From: Candidatus Didemnitutus mandela
Lineage (GTDB): Bacteria; Verrucomicrobiota; Verrucomicrobiia; Opitutales; Opitutaceae
Direction: 5' to 3'
DNA: 64,000 bases
Assembly: GCA_002591725.1 (NCBI GenBank)
Contig: NJAL01000002.1
Location: 310,001 to 374,000 of the forward strand
The position numbers and the translations under genes were made by a program. This document shows, piece after piece, positions 22,661 to 34,850 of the stretch. Within the stretch, counting starts at the first letter, position 1, and the number at the start of each line of letters is the position of its first letter. The notes under the pieces were generated by a model. That model was not told the DNA's origin. It searched no databases and saw only the letters and a list, made by a program, of their open reading frames with translations.

Positions 22661-25600
22661 CAGTAATCTAGGTAAGCAATTGCAAAAGCGATTATTTTTC
22701 AATCTTTTGGGCTACGCTTCGTAGCGTCGTCCTTTCGTCCTTGTAAGGGCGATGCTCCAGCAGATTTGGCCAAGGTCATCATTTCTAATCGCACGCAGCG
22801 AACGCCAAACCCTTGACGGCTGGGCTTCCAAGGTGGCGACTCTGATGAACTAAAAACTCGGCAACGCTCAGCGCTTACCCAACCCAAGAGAAAGAAAAGC
22901 GCGTCCATCCGCTGGTAGAACGGGTGGTTTAATTCTCTGATTCAGCCCCCCCGTAAGCAGCTTCCAAAGCCAACTTCCGCCGCCCGATGGATAAAGTATA
23001 GCCACAGAAAGTTTATATTTCGACATGTCGGCGTTCGGCGTTCCCAAGGTTTGCCGAAGTTTTTCTCGGTCTTCTGTTTCCAGCCGGCCTTGAAAGCTCT
23101 TCTTCGGTTTCGCGGCTTTTCTCATTAGCCAAATGGTAGCCTAATAGCACGAAGTCCATATCCTTATGTCCTTGGGAAAAACTCCAGTAGCTTCGCCGCG
23201 TGTGGAAAGGCCGTATCCGGCGGTCTAGACCGCCGATGATGATCTTCGGACGAGCTTCGAAAGGATTCGCGCCTACACCACTTCCACGTCCTCTAGTATG
23301 CTCGAGATTGAAGCTTCAATGGGTTGAGCGCTCATATGTTTTGCGGCTTTTCCCGGAACGGTGCGCTAAAGGGCATTCCTGGCCTTCATCTCCAATCGTG
23401 CCTCTTCTTCATGCAGGTCTAACCGAGTAGGGCCACCTCAATCAACCTCCTCGCTATTCAAAAAGAGACTTGGCGTGATAGGTGCAATGCACGACAATTC
23501 TCGTAGGCATAGACGGAAGTGTGCAGTCGTGGCGGCTGCTACAATGTCCAAGTTTTTGCAGTCCCAAAGCCCAGCTAACCCCCATGCTATTGATGCCGAG
23601 AACCACAGAATCTCCCAGATGCTTTTCTGGCAGACCAAGGTTATCCAGATACCAGATACGCCCGCACATCTCTCTGTTGCTACAACCTGTTGTAAGACAT
23701 GGCTACCAAGCGGAGAAAATCTTCCTATATCCTATGAAAACCAGCGGAGCAGGATTTTGCGGTTCGACTTTCGTTTGACTGCACCCCCCAAGGCCTTTTG
23801 GTTGGAAATTTGCAATGGTAGAATAAGTCTAAGTCTATTCGCAAAGACTTGCCCGAATTGTTCGGGCACCAATAGAAGCTGTTGCTGGCTTTAACTCTTC
23901 ATAAAATTCTCCGAAACTTTAAGCTAGTCAATATTATAGCATATGTCATTATGCCAGTTCGAAGACCGCCTAGCTTGCCCCCTTATGCGATAAGGACAGA
24001 TAGTGGGCCGTATTCTTGAATAACGGAGAATATAAATATATAATTAAATTAATTATACATCCGTTTCTTAGGTAGACGAGCTATTTTGCTATAACGCCTC
24101 GTACTAAGTCGATTATAGTGTAACTCGAGTAGGCCGTGTTGCGGCCAGCGAATTGCAAGTCCACTGGACCAAGTAATTCTGGATTTCTCATTCCACGCCA
24201 CAATCTCGTGAACGTGACCGCCCAAGCGCAAGCTGTGGGACCACGGCTAGACTTGCAAAAGTCGTACAGTTCCAAGCAGCAGAAACTGATATTCCAACCA
24301 TAAATACCGTGCGGGACGTCCGTGGCTGGAAGTGGTGAGTTGGTGAGCCCAGGTTTTGGCTTCGTCCGAACTAAGGAGCGCCGCGTTCCAAGCCCCAATG
24401 CATCGAATGGTGCGACCGCAAAAATAGAACGCGGAACTGTCGTGGTTACCACTGACAATCGCAAGTTTTTTGGAGCACGAATGTCCTGGAGTAACTAAAC
24501 GACTTCCTGCAGTTGCCCCGCAGCGCAGAGCGCGGGAGAGAAAGTCGAGCTGGTTACCAAAAAGGACAGCTAGGCAGTAATCGTCACAGATTTTCTACAA
24601 CCATTTGATAGTGAGCGATTCATCGCGTGGAAACTAGAATAGAGGGGAACTTTGGACGGTAGACCCGCAAGAAGATAGGTTATACAAGCTCGGGAAAATT
24701 CTCGGAATAAAGGTGGTAGAACTCTTTCCGGTCCGCTTGGGAGTGAAACTTGCTTTTCGGACAATCTCGCAAAGCAGAGACCAAGCCGATCAAGCAATTG
24801 TAACGGCGGTGCTGTAGTCAGCGGAAGATAACGCGGTCATCTTTATTCATATATCCGATTGTCAATGGCAGGTCTCGTGGAATAGGAAGGACAATTGTTA
24901 ATAATTGTTTAAATACCCCCACGGAGACTGGAAGCCACTGCGCCGATGTAGTCGCGTATCACGCCACGCAGTGCAAAGCAAATTGCCGCCTTCATGCCAA
25001 TAAAGGTCCGCGAAAAAACAGAATCTAGTTCTGTTTGTAGGAGTGAACCGCCGGAACTAAATTGCAGCCTCAATCGTCTTGGTTACTACCCCAGTAAGCA
25101 AATCCTGCAGATGACGCGGCACACGTGCGGGCCTTCCAATAACGAAGCCAGCGATAAATAAGAGCCATGGCAGAAGGAATCTTCTGTTTTACAAGATGGT
25201 AAACCGGTGTTTTGGAACGACGAATAGAATGCCAGTGCGCCTTAAGAGAAAGAGAAAGAGAAAGGAATGCAGCGTTTCCTTGTGGCTAACGCCGAGGATG
25301 ATGGCATCGCTATTGGTGGGGGCTCACAGACGATAGCCCATCGGGATAAATTTGTTCGGCTGACGCTTTCTGCAACAGGAGTTAGCGGAACATCGCCACA
25401 ACTCGTGCAAAGTTCGTCCCGTGATGCGCCGCGAGTTCAGCAGCCCTTAAGTTGCACGAGACCTGTGATACCCCGGAAAAATCGCAACAGATAGTTCAGA
25501 GGCTGCCATCAGCAATTAGGTTCCTACCGCAAAAGCATCCTGGGAAAATTACCGGATTGCAAAAGCTAGTATAGCGCGATTTGATAAAAATTATCTTGCT

Positions 25601-28600
25601 TTCCGCTCATAGAGCTAAGGGGGCGCTAACAATCCAAATTAAGGGCACTAGGGACATAAGCGGAGCCGTGACGAGCCAGAAAAGCCGACAGGCTACGCCC
25701 AAGCGGTTCCAGAGGGTGTCACAGATGTTGGTCTTCCGCACGGTTTTTCCTGCACGATAGCAAATCCCCAATGTAAAGCCATTGCCTGAGCGGCATGGGC
25801 ATGATCCATTGCATCTGGGATGCCAGCACATGGGGCACGGGTGGCAACAACTGGTGGGCAGGTCTGGTTTGAGGAACGCCCAGATGCCCGCGACAAAAAC
25901 CGCGAAGAAACACGGTCGAAAGGATTGAAATGCGTATCGGAGCGGAGCGATTTAAAAATCGATTCAGGTCTTGACCTAACGGGTCACCTCATCCTGCGTA
26001 CGTCAGAGTGTTCTGCGAAAAAAAGTTCTTCTGTTTTTCGGTCGTCCACGCGAACGGGGAAGCCCCGTCGGTACACATCTCGGAGGCCGGAAAACTATCA
26101 AGTGCGGCCTCTATCGACTACTTGGTCCAGCCAGAGGGCGACCCCGCCTGCCAGCCGCTTTAAGCAAAAAGCGCCGACAAAGAATAGCCCATCAAGCATC
26201 TTGGCTGACGTGGTCAGCTACTGTACAAACTGCTGATTGTCAGTTAAAATAACGGAATCAAGGTGAAAGACTTCCTGGTCGAGGTTGCCAATCAGCGCGG
26301 CCTGATACTTCAGACCGGACAGCCTCAGTCAGAATAAGTCGCTCGGTTTTCAGCCGTTCAGCGAACGTGGCTTTGCGGATATGGTTCATGCTGCAAGATG
26401 GAACAGCAGACCGGCCATCTGGGTCGGCTATGCCAACCTATCCATTTATCCAGCAGGATATGTCGCCCCCCTGGCGGGCCATTGAACGAGAAAGAAGTCA
26501 AGGGTTGGGCTCGCCGAAAGTTTTGTCAACAGGCAGAGCTAATCCCATTACAGCCTTGCCGATCTGGGTATAAAAAAGTAACAGGCGCTTGCGAAAGGAC
26601 TGGAGCCCCCCAATAGGTGCTACACAAGAACCAGATCATAGCCCGGACAAAAACATACACACCGTTAGCAAATAAGCATCTAAAACCTTGAACTCCGGCT
26701 CCTGTCTCTTGTGATCTCAACAGCCCGTCCTTCCTCTTTCAAAACAGACAGGGCCTGGGCCCTGGTTGATTGGTCTGTTAGCGCCCTTGCGCAATGCGGA
26801 ACAGATACACCGCCTCTTGGATGAGCAAGCAAAACCAGGCTTGCGAAGCAGCAGGCAATTGGTTTCTAGATCCGCTCGCTTAAGAGGACGCCACAGCCAC
26901 GTATCACACTAACTCTACCGGCTACAGTCTCTCCTCTAATCAAACGCCGTGCTATACAGCCATCTCACAAGCGATTTGGTCCATTGTGGACCGACTATTT
27001 GGTCCAACTATACTACAAATAATAGGTACAATAGTAGGTTCGCTCGCCCAGAAGCTGATTCCTGCTCCAACCAAAAAAAAGCCACATCCCGATGTTTTGC
27101 AGTCGGCAAGAGACCAGGTAATTAGGGTAATTCCCTGTAGGGTGGCAGCAATCTAGTGGTCACTCATAAGATGTCTCCCTTGAGCACTCCAATGTCGCCA
27201 GGCCATGGGTTGGATACGCGGCGAACACAAGTAACGCGTCCTTCTCGCCTGGTAGTGGCTTACTCATTGAGGCTCCACTCCTAAGGAGCTACAATAGATC
27301 CGCAGCTGCCCCAACTCGCAGATTATGGGCAATGCGGTTTGTGTAGTTGAAAATTTTAGCAATGCCCATCTTTTTGTTGTCTGCTAGTTGTATTCCATCC
27401 ACTAAAAGGAGTTCCATTTCATCGCTGATCTGTAGGAAGCCTACCAATCGACGAAAAAAGTTGGACCAAAAAGCGGGATCTTCAGAAGAAACTCAGCAGT
27501 AGCGTTCTCAAAAAGAACTCGATGTTAGCAGATTTTGGGAACATCGCTGGTGATGCAGGGCCGTGTCGACGGTCCTTTTTTTCGGACAAAGCCGCGGATC
27601 ACGCAGGCGCGCATGCTGCGCGAAGCCGTAGGCGAAGCTAACCTCGAAACAGGTTCTTGCTGCCACAGTAGCTTGCGAGCTGGTTGATGAACCGGTCAAT
27701 GATTGCCTGTCGCACTGAATCGTGCCATCGCGATCCAGGAATTATACACAGCCGTTGCAGTGTTACCCCTAAACCCGAACGCAAAGGACCAGAAACAGTT
27801 TTTGAATAGGTTGCGCGATCGCTTTGGCGCCAAAGTCGTACGCGCAAAGTAAAGGAGCACCTCGATCCGGAGCCCGGCTCCGTCGACCACCACGCCGCCT
27901 TCCAACTTGACATCCCGCTGCATTACCAAAAGCTATCTATAGATAATTGTAGTTTTGTCTTACATACATCCGGATGGATGGCATATTGTAGTTTGGTGCT
28001 AATCGAGAGCGGCAAAGCAACGGGGCCGTTACAAGGTTTTCGTGTGTCGTAAAGTCCAAAAGGGGAACGTAGCAGTTGTATCCATGGCTACACTTCCTCG
28101 CATGGTGGGTTTTTCGTTTCGCAGCGCTCAACAGAGTTCAGTTTTGGTTACGCTGGAATCCCAAACTCTTTTAGCTTTAAGTTCGTGGACCTAGTGATCG
28201 AAGCAAAATCGAGTGTGTGCATTAACCCGCATACAACACATGTCGTAACGCTAGCCCGATCTCAGGAAAAATAAGTCAAAAGCTTAGATGCAATGCTCGA
28301 ATCGCCGATAATCCATACTCCCCTCCTGAAACTGAATTTCAGTTACTGAAGTTTTCCGGCATACGGCTATGCTGGAGGGCTCTCTAGAGCCAGGTCCGGC
28401 ATAATCACAAGCCCGACCTACCGCAAGAAGACGAAACTACATACGAAAACATATGAGACGAAAGTAGCTCTTGATTTATTATTTACATGGACACCGAAAC
28501 AATGTCACGAAACAAAAATGGGTTCGAACAGGAATCCTGTCACACAGCGAAAATTTCCCTTCGCCTTCCGCCTTTGGGACTACAATCGGAATAAGCACCG

Positions 28601-29692
28601 GAATTTTCTGCTTCTTTTGCAAACCGCGTGTGAAATCGCACTTCTGCATCGCAACCATTAACTTGCTCATGATCCGGCGATAGATGACACTGCGTGACAA
28701 CAGTTCTTGCATGATTCATGCCCTCGCTGACCAAAACAGCGTATCGTTGCTATTGGATTTGTAGACGTTGTGAGCCAAAGCCTTGCGAAGGATATGGATA
28801 TGGTACCAAAGGAGCCATCGCCCTCGATGGGCTGAAGCAACAAAAGCCGTATACATGATGCACCTAGAGCTCTCGCGAGTGAGTAATCGCAAGCTGCAAA
28901 ATTCATCGTCCTCGCAGCTGATGAAGAAGCAATAATGTCAGCCCGTAAGCCAAAATCCCCGTCGCAACCACCACGGATAGCTGAAGGGTTGGTGCCCGGA
29001 CAAGCTCCGCCACCACCTTGTGCAACCGTAACCGCCCTTCATGTTCCATGGTGCGATACCAACCCTGCTTACGGATGCCCCCCGTTACGGGAGACGGAAA
29101 ACAACCGTTAGTGAGAGAGTTTTCGAGATATGAAAATCCAGTCAGCCACTGGGCGGTGGTGAGGCAGCGGCGGCCCCACAGCGAAAATTCACGCACAACC
29201 AACAACACAGACGATAAGAGTGTTTTTTCTTCAAGGGGGGAATGTGGGAACAACATCTTCTAACCATGTCCAAAGAATGGAATGGCAACCACGTTTCCTC
29301 CGGTTTCGTCAAATGGCATTACTGCGTTTGGCCGAAAATTCTTTTTTTATTTGACTAACCGATACTTCATAATTTCATAATTATATTTTTATTTATATAT
29401 AAATTTTTAATTAAAATTTTTCTTTCTATGTTATCGCTTTCCTTTTTAGATTAGGTCATATTTTTTAAGCTTTAGAAGGAATTCACTTTCAGTTTTAATA
29501 TTACAATAAGCTTTTAGATTATCGCTCGTTTGTAGTTTAGAGGCAAATAAAAGACGCCACTAGCAGTTGAATACCAGCGGCTCCTTTTTTTGAGTGCCAT
29601 CCTCCTTCTCACAGAGAAAACAAAACGAGGTGTAAATAAGTTCGCATTGTTACGCTCTACCTCATTGAATTAATGACGTTCTTTCTATTATA
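22661..29692. other. Seven kilobases without an intact gene
   Basis: The longest empty stretch. Reverse-strand coding remnants are suggested at about 22700-23125, 24050-24460, 25600-25915, 27510-27930 and 28670-29256 (the last ends in a helix-like ILAYGLTLLLLHQLRGR), but each breaks within 100-300 bases and none carries a motif I recognise. 29340-29560 is strongly AT-rich. No RNA gene is apparent until the tRNA at 29693. Confidence 0.45.
25246..25264 (+). repeat. Purine microsatellite
   Basis: Three tandem copies of a GAAAGA/AGAGAA-type hexamer. Short and probably neutral slippage. Confidence 0.5.
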
Positions 29693-29994
29693 GGGCCTAT
29701 AGCTCAACCGGTTAGAGCAGAGGACTTTTACGGGTCGGCGCAGGGGAAACGCTGCGCTAGTCAGGTGTAAACTCGGCGAACGGCCTGCCTATAGAGGCGA
29801 CCCAACACCGAGCCAAGACCGGGCATTCGCTCAGTAAGGTGTAGAGACCATAATCACCCGCCTCTACTTCCGTCTTGGAGGAGCATGGCGAAGGCATGGT
29901 CCAGACCACGAACACCCCTCTAGAGGTGGCGGCGAAAGCCGAAGTGGTAGGCATAATCCTTTGGTTCTGGGTTCGAATCCCAGTAGGCCCACCA
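29693..29994 (+). tRNA. tRNA-Ile2 (CAU), interrupted by a group I intron
   Basis: Exons are 29693-29726 and 29952-29994. Joined, they give a 77-nt tRNA with a perfect 7-bp acceptor stem (GGGCCUA/UAGGCCC), D arm, a 5-bp anticodon stem, loop CUCAUAA, a T arm with GUUCGAAUC and an encoded CCA end. The anticodon CAU could serve Met or Ile. The G1-C72 pair rules out initiator tRNA. The C4-G69 and C5-G68 pairs with A37/A38 match the known determinants for lysidine formation by TilS, favouring the AUA-reading isoleucine tRNA. The intron lies between U33 and C34, so without splicing the cell would lack its decoder of AUA codons if this is the only copy. Splicing is inferred from structure. Confidence 0.9.
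29727..29951 (+). ncRNA. Group I intron (IC3-like, Azoarcus tRNA-Ile type)
   Basis: 225-nt self-splicing intron without an open reading frame for a homing endonuclease. P1 pairs exon GACU (29723-29726) with GGUC (29733-29736), giving the required U-G wobble at the 5' splice site. P3 is GGUG 29764-29767 with CACC 29855-29858. P4 is CUCGG 29772-29776 with CCGAG 29808-29812. P7 is GACCA 29846-29850 with UGGUC 29897-29901. P8 is CCUC 29861-29864 with GAGG 29878-29881. The intron ends in the obligatory G at 29951. The segments GAGCCAAGAC and AAGGUGUAGAGAC closely follow the Azoarcus tRNA-Ile(CAU) intron as I remember it, with a compensatory change in P7. Autocatalytic splicing with guanosine cofactor is expected. 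Confidence 0.88.
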
Positions 29995-31823
29995 CTTTCA
30001 CTATGAGAGAATGTCGAGGGATGCTGATCAACAGACCCGTTGGCCGAGATAGACAGATGATTCTTTCTTTATAGTTTGGCCATCTTATGCGTTCGGTTTC
30101 CGGAAACTCGTCTATCAAAGCGAGAAATGCCATCACCATCCTTAATGGCGCATGCATGGTCAGGTTGCTTTGCTCATATGCTCATATGGAAAACAACTAA
30201 AATTTGTGGTGGTCCGTGTAAGCTTGCACTGCTGGGCAACCCAAACGGCTTAAATTTCCTGAACAATTGCCGGTTCCTGCTTCCGGAAGTAGACCGCAAG
30301 CCAACGCGAGATTTCTCAATGAGTGCCCAACGTAGAACTCTGTGTTATGCGCAGGACCAGCCCAAGTTGTGCTGGATTGTAGGAGCGAAGCGCCGGCACA
30401 TGCGATTCGATCTTCTTTGGCCTCTCACCCGATGCCATGTAGGCCACGACAAGTAGCAGCAAATCGAGTGATTCAGCAAAGGAATGCCCCCCTGGTCGTA
30501 ATGCACAGGCAGCGGGCCTCTGCAATGCAGTTTCTTTGATCTGTTCCTGTTCCTAAAGTTGTCCAAGCATTTCTGGATTTTTTCGAAATGTTCGGCAAAA
30601 GCCGAAAAAATCGTGCTCACCGATCAGCAACAACCGAGATGTTGCCCTTTAAAATCGGGCTTTGGTTTGGTGCTTCCGCCAAACAACACAGAAATCCAAA
30701 TGGAGTTACGCACGGTAGAGAAATGACCCTGTGATAAAACACCACTCAGACAGCGAAAAAACCACAGTATCTAGTGTTAATATGAACGCGAAAGAAGTAC
30801 AAAAATTTTAGCTACCAAATCAAAAAATGCAATGGAATCACATCTAACCCTGGGATGTCGGTCCAAAACCGTTTAAGATATTTCCGTAACAACTAACCCC
30901 AAAAAACATTTAATGTACTGTTCTCGATACCCCTCAACGAAAACTTCGCTTACCAGATCCCCGGTCATTTGAGTGCCCGGTCCCAGAACTCTATTTGACA
31001 ACATCCCCCCAGAGAGTGGGCGTATCAGCTCCATGACATACACTTAAAAAATCGGAAACCAATAAACTGGAAGCCACGACACAACACAAAGTACCGAAGT
31101 AGGGAGTTAAAAAATCCGGATCTATGAGATCCAGCACAAAGCAAAGAAGAAAACGAGGGCAAACAAGACACCCGCCGTCCAAGGATAGGTCGGAAACGGG
31201 AGTCCAATTGTGCCAAACGAAAAGACAGGGTAATGGATCTAATTATGGCACACCTTCCTATCTGTTGCAATACAGCAAAACCAAACCTGGATGCTACGCA
31301 TCGATTGAAGAACAATGCTCAGATATTGATGAACGCTCGTGATGAGCCCTGACAAGCTTTTGCGCACTTTTCAGCAATCATGGGGAACGAAATTTCTAGG
31401 GTTAAGCAATTATAGCCAATGAACTAGCATGGAAAGCCCCAAAATCCGCCTATCGCCTCACAAAAATTTTCTCATAAGCTTTTCTCCGTTGACCGAAAAA
31501 ACACGCTGATCTTCGGCAGTCCCGCCTCCGGCAAGCGCCAGCAATGGTTCCGCATTTTTCTGAAACTCGCCATCCCTCATAAGTGGACAAGACCGGTTCG
31601 AAATGCAGGCAAACCACAAAAAGTGATCCCATAGCACCAAGTACCACTCAATGCTGCCTCAATAAAGGGAGTGTAACCACCTGCTTGCATCACGCCAAAC
31701 AAGCCACTGAAGGTGCTGGAATGTGGCGGCCGAAAGCTTGCTTTTTCTTTTCGACTCAGAAAGATTATAAATTTGTTCTTTGACAGTAGTGCTCACCACA
31801 CCAGTCGCTGGACTTCTCATTTT
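29995..31823. other. Gene-free region between tRNA-Ile2 and tmRNA
   Basis: No intact gene. A short direct repeat (TGCTCATA twice) lies at about 30171-30186. A reverse-strand fragment ending near 31458 (AEPLLALAGGGTAEDQRVF, then stop) looks like the C-terminus of a lost gene. No terminator is evident after the tRNA. Confidence 0.45.
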
Positions 31824-32183
31824 GGGGGTGCTCCGGATTCGACCCCTGGTTGGAGTGCGCAGCTGCCTTTCGAGGATGATGGTTGGCCTCGTTAATCACC
31901 CCATTAAAAAACAATAGGCAACTATGAAGAGATGCCATTGGCCGCCTAATGTAAGGTAGGCCTCGTTCTTTCTATAACTCCTGCTAATGGAAAAGAGCGT
32001 CGACAGCAGGAATAGCGCGCCGGGTCGTGACGACATGCGCGCCGTAGCTTTCAAACCGTCGCTGGCTGACGGACGCGCGTGTAGCTTCACGCGCCGTTAG
32101 CGAGACTAAAAAAGCTTCTACAAAGGTAGATGCGGCGCGCAAAGGCTCGGGGCACAGGGGTTCAACTCCCCTCACCTCCACCA
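31824..32183 (+). ncRNA. ssrA: Transfer-messenger RNA
   Basis: 360-nt tmRNA that rescues ribosomes stalled on broken messages. The 5' end GGGGGUG pairs with CACCUCC at 32173-32179 (one G-U pair), followed by an encoded ACCA. The 5' tRNA-like half has the typical CUCCGGAUUCGAC of the D-loop region, and the 3' end carries a T arm with GGUUCAACUCCCC. The mRNA-like part follows the GGUUGGCCUCGU segment seen in many tmRNAs. It ends in the tag frame 31917-31949, and the pseudoknot-rich part follows. All elements expected of a one-piece tmRNA are present. smpB is not in the window. Confidence 0.92.
31917..31949 (+). other. tmRNA proteolysis-tag reading frame
   Basis: Codons GGC to TAA encode the peptide G-N-Y-E-E-M-P-L-A-A. 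The Leu-Ala-Ala end is the usual recognition tail for ClpXP-type proteases. An A-rich run and an AATA stretch precede it, as at the resume point of other tmRNAs. GGC as resume codon is inferred; GCN is more common. Confidence 0.8.
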
Positions 32184-33395
32184 TTTTCGTTTTTCCTATT
32201 TCATGTTCATTTCCAACTGAGTTTGATTGATTTTAGACCGAAATCAGATGACTACCTAGCCATAGATATATAATATAAATATATATGCTCCACTTCCTTT
32301 TCCAAAACCGGAAAAAGAGAAGCTCAAGAACCCGATGGAGAGCATCCGAAGGGCAGCAGCATCAAAACTAGCACGATGCCCAACAATGCCAATAGAAACG
32401 CCTTCAGGTTCGCATCCTGGCCAACTTGTTAGCCCCCTGTTCGCGTGAAATATTCCAGGAACAAAATAAGGCTGAAGCTTAACAAGCAGAAGAAGACTGT
32501 TTAATCTTTCTTAAATAACATAAAAAACGGTTTGTAAAAACCTAAAAATCTATCTATAATCCGCGCCAAAAAAAGCGAGCCGCGGCTCGGCCATTGGACG
32601 AGCTAGGCTGGAAGAGCACTACAAGTGCCAATAGCCTCAATCTAGACTTCATCGCAATGATTTAGGTAAGCATTCAAATGCTGAGCCCAACGATTGGACT
32701 AAAGACATTCATCCAAGTCGCCGCCGAGATACGCGCAAGCAAGGCCGTCCGGCTAGCAGCGGTCAACTAATTTATCCACAAAGGCCTTGTGTTATAAGAG
32801 AGGAAAATCTCAGGGCGCGACGTAGAAACATCAACGTCCTGGATGTGAAGGTAGAGGGAAACCACAGCAGCTCATCAACACAGTACTGCAGTTCAGGAAA
32901 GCAAGGCTGCTAGCGACACTTGCGCTACGCTTCTTCTGTGGCATTCCAAACAGGTAAAATTTTCCGTCTCGACTGGTTGGTCCTGGGTTCACTGGATAGA
33001 CTCCAAAAATCTATATCCATACCAGAGGCTTTAAAAATAAGAAGAGCAAAACTCGACGGGTAACGCGCTCCAGATAATGTGCTGTCGTAGCTAAAACTGC
33101 AGTCAACCTTCAGGGTGGCTGTTCGCGTTTATTCGCTTTCACGCAAGACTTAAGCCAAGAGCATCGGGGACCGGACCGCGAAGGCGGCGCAGGCGGAGGC
33201 AGACTAGAAAATAACGAACACAGTGGCCCAATTTTAAGTCCCGGAAAACGAGCGGAGTAAAATTCCATTATTTCTATGTAATTTATCTAATCACAAACGA
33301 ATTAAAAAAACAACAAATTAGGCTAGCCGAGATCGAACGACCTAGAGTCCATTGTTAACCAGCAACATCCTAAAAATATCAGGCGCGGCGATCAG
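32184..33395. other. Gene-free region
   Basis: No gene seen. 32215-32290 is AT-rich just after the tmRNA. The rest shows no open reading with recognisable content on either strand. Confidence 0.5.
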
Positions 33396-34850
33396 GCATT
33401 TTATCAAGCGACGACATTGCCGGTGGCTTTCAACTGGCCGATGAAGGGAATGTCTTCATTCCCGAGAATGATCGAATAGGCCGCGCTGGTGTGGCTGAAC
33501 GTAACGCTGGCCAAGAAGCGAAAGCCGTTGAAGAGCTCGTTCAGGAAGCGCAGCAGCTATTGGGTAGCTGCTGCTACGCTCGAGTCCCTTGATGTCGCGG
33601 CTCAGACCATTTTGCGCAAGTCTATGTAGTCAGGGTAGTGAGACCGTAATCTGTCGAGGCATCGGTGCCCGATGCTTAATTGACAGGTAATTTTTTTTAG
33701 ACCGCAACCAAAACGACACTCAATAATGGCAGATAGTATTCCTCGGCCAGGTCTCATTTGGTGAGCTGCAGCGGTTTCTGGCCGTAAGTTGCCCTGCGAG
33801 ATTTCCTCGTTGTCGCCGTGGATGGTGCCAGCTGAGCGAGGTCTTGTGAAGTCGGAACGCGAAATTGTTTTTGTAATCAAGGAGCAGAGAACGATCCAAT
33901 TGGTCGCATCATAGCGAAACCAGAAACCGGACAGCGCGTTGATACAGCCGTGACCGGGAGAAACGAGCAAAAGACGATGCACAGCTGGTAACACAATCGT
34001 GTGTAGCTTAATTATGTCCGACGTAAACGCCCTCTTACGCCCTCTGCAAAGTTGCAGAGTACTAATTTTATTATCGACCATGGCATAATCCGGAAACATG
34101 TTTTAAATGGTGTTGAAATTCTCCAAGAGGATCACTATCTTAGCGAGCGCATGACCGTGAAACCGCAGTTGCTGTCATAGAAAAGATTCTGGAGCTTCGT
34201 TCCGTTAATGAACGGGGTCCGAAAAAACTGCGGGTAGTTTCGCCGAGGTTTTCGTAGAGCAAAGCGAACCTGAAATGGCCTGATAGGCCAAAATCGTATA
34301 GGCTTCTTTATTTTTTACCGAGGTTCTTGTCCTTCGTGCGATAAGCAGAGCCAAACTTTATGAAAGTCGGCCGACTCAGCGCAAGATCGTAGTAGACGTT
34401 GCTGTGCAACTCCGGAGGAATGTTCTCCGCCAGTCGATTTATCAAGTGTGCTCTTGTTCGGTTTTTAAAAAGGTCGCAGGAACTTTCGGATCAGCACCCT
34501 CCTTCAGAAGCGGAAACGACACTGTAGGGATCAGCGAAATTTATAAGCTTATTTCGAGGTATTTTTTGCTGTCAAAGTGCGCCTCGGTTCGCAGGCTCCC
34601 AAAGAGTAGAGTTGGTCGTCGATCTTCCAATCACTCGCCTGCTTCTCGAAGCCGAAAGTTCCGGCCTGGAGTTTCTGTTCCTTTTCGTACATGCAGAAAC
34701 GTTCGTGTTGCTGAATGCGGTAACAAGTAGCCAGTAAAGTACCTTTCGAGAGCCAAATGTCCATCAGCAAGCGCCAAAGTAGCACATTGATTGGTTGCCC
34801 CCTATGTGCAGTACCGGCAGCGGAGCCGTACAATCACAATAACAAAGCCC
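33396..34850 (-). pseudogene. Unrecognised protein relic
   Basis: Coherent reverse-strand coding remnants run from about 34830 to a stop near 33405. The best-preserved end (33405-33560) reads LLRFLNELFNGFRFLASVTF followed by SHTSAAYSIILGNEDIPFIG. Upstream blocks include LAENIPPELHSNVYYDLALS near 34360-34440 and EAYTILAYQAISGS near 34265-34310, separated by frameshifts. The original protein would have been roughly 400-500 aa. The C-terminal block is amphipathic rather than clearly membrane-spanning. I do not recognise the family. Confidence 0.4.

Noticed and set aside
29757-29954. Reverse-strand open frame across the intron as a homing endonuclease
   Set aside because: It is antisense to conserved intron structure, too short, and has no LAGLIDADG, HNH or GIY-YIG motif.
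29693-29994. Reading the split tRNA as tRNA-Lys(UUU), taking CTTTTA as the anticodon loop
   Set aside because: That would need a 5' splice site after the U run and an intron ending in T. The P1 pairing and terminal G place the junction so that the anticodon is CAU, and the body matches Ile2/Met-type tRNAs.
33602-34099. 165-aa reverse-strand open frame as a real gene
   Set aside because: It is a chance open frame over the relic. Its residues lack the coding texture seen in the neighbouring frames.
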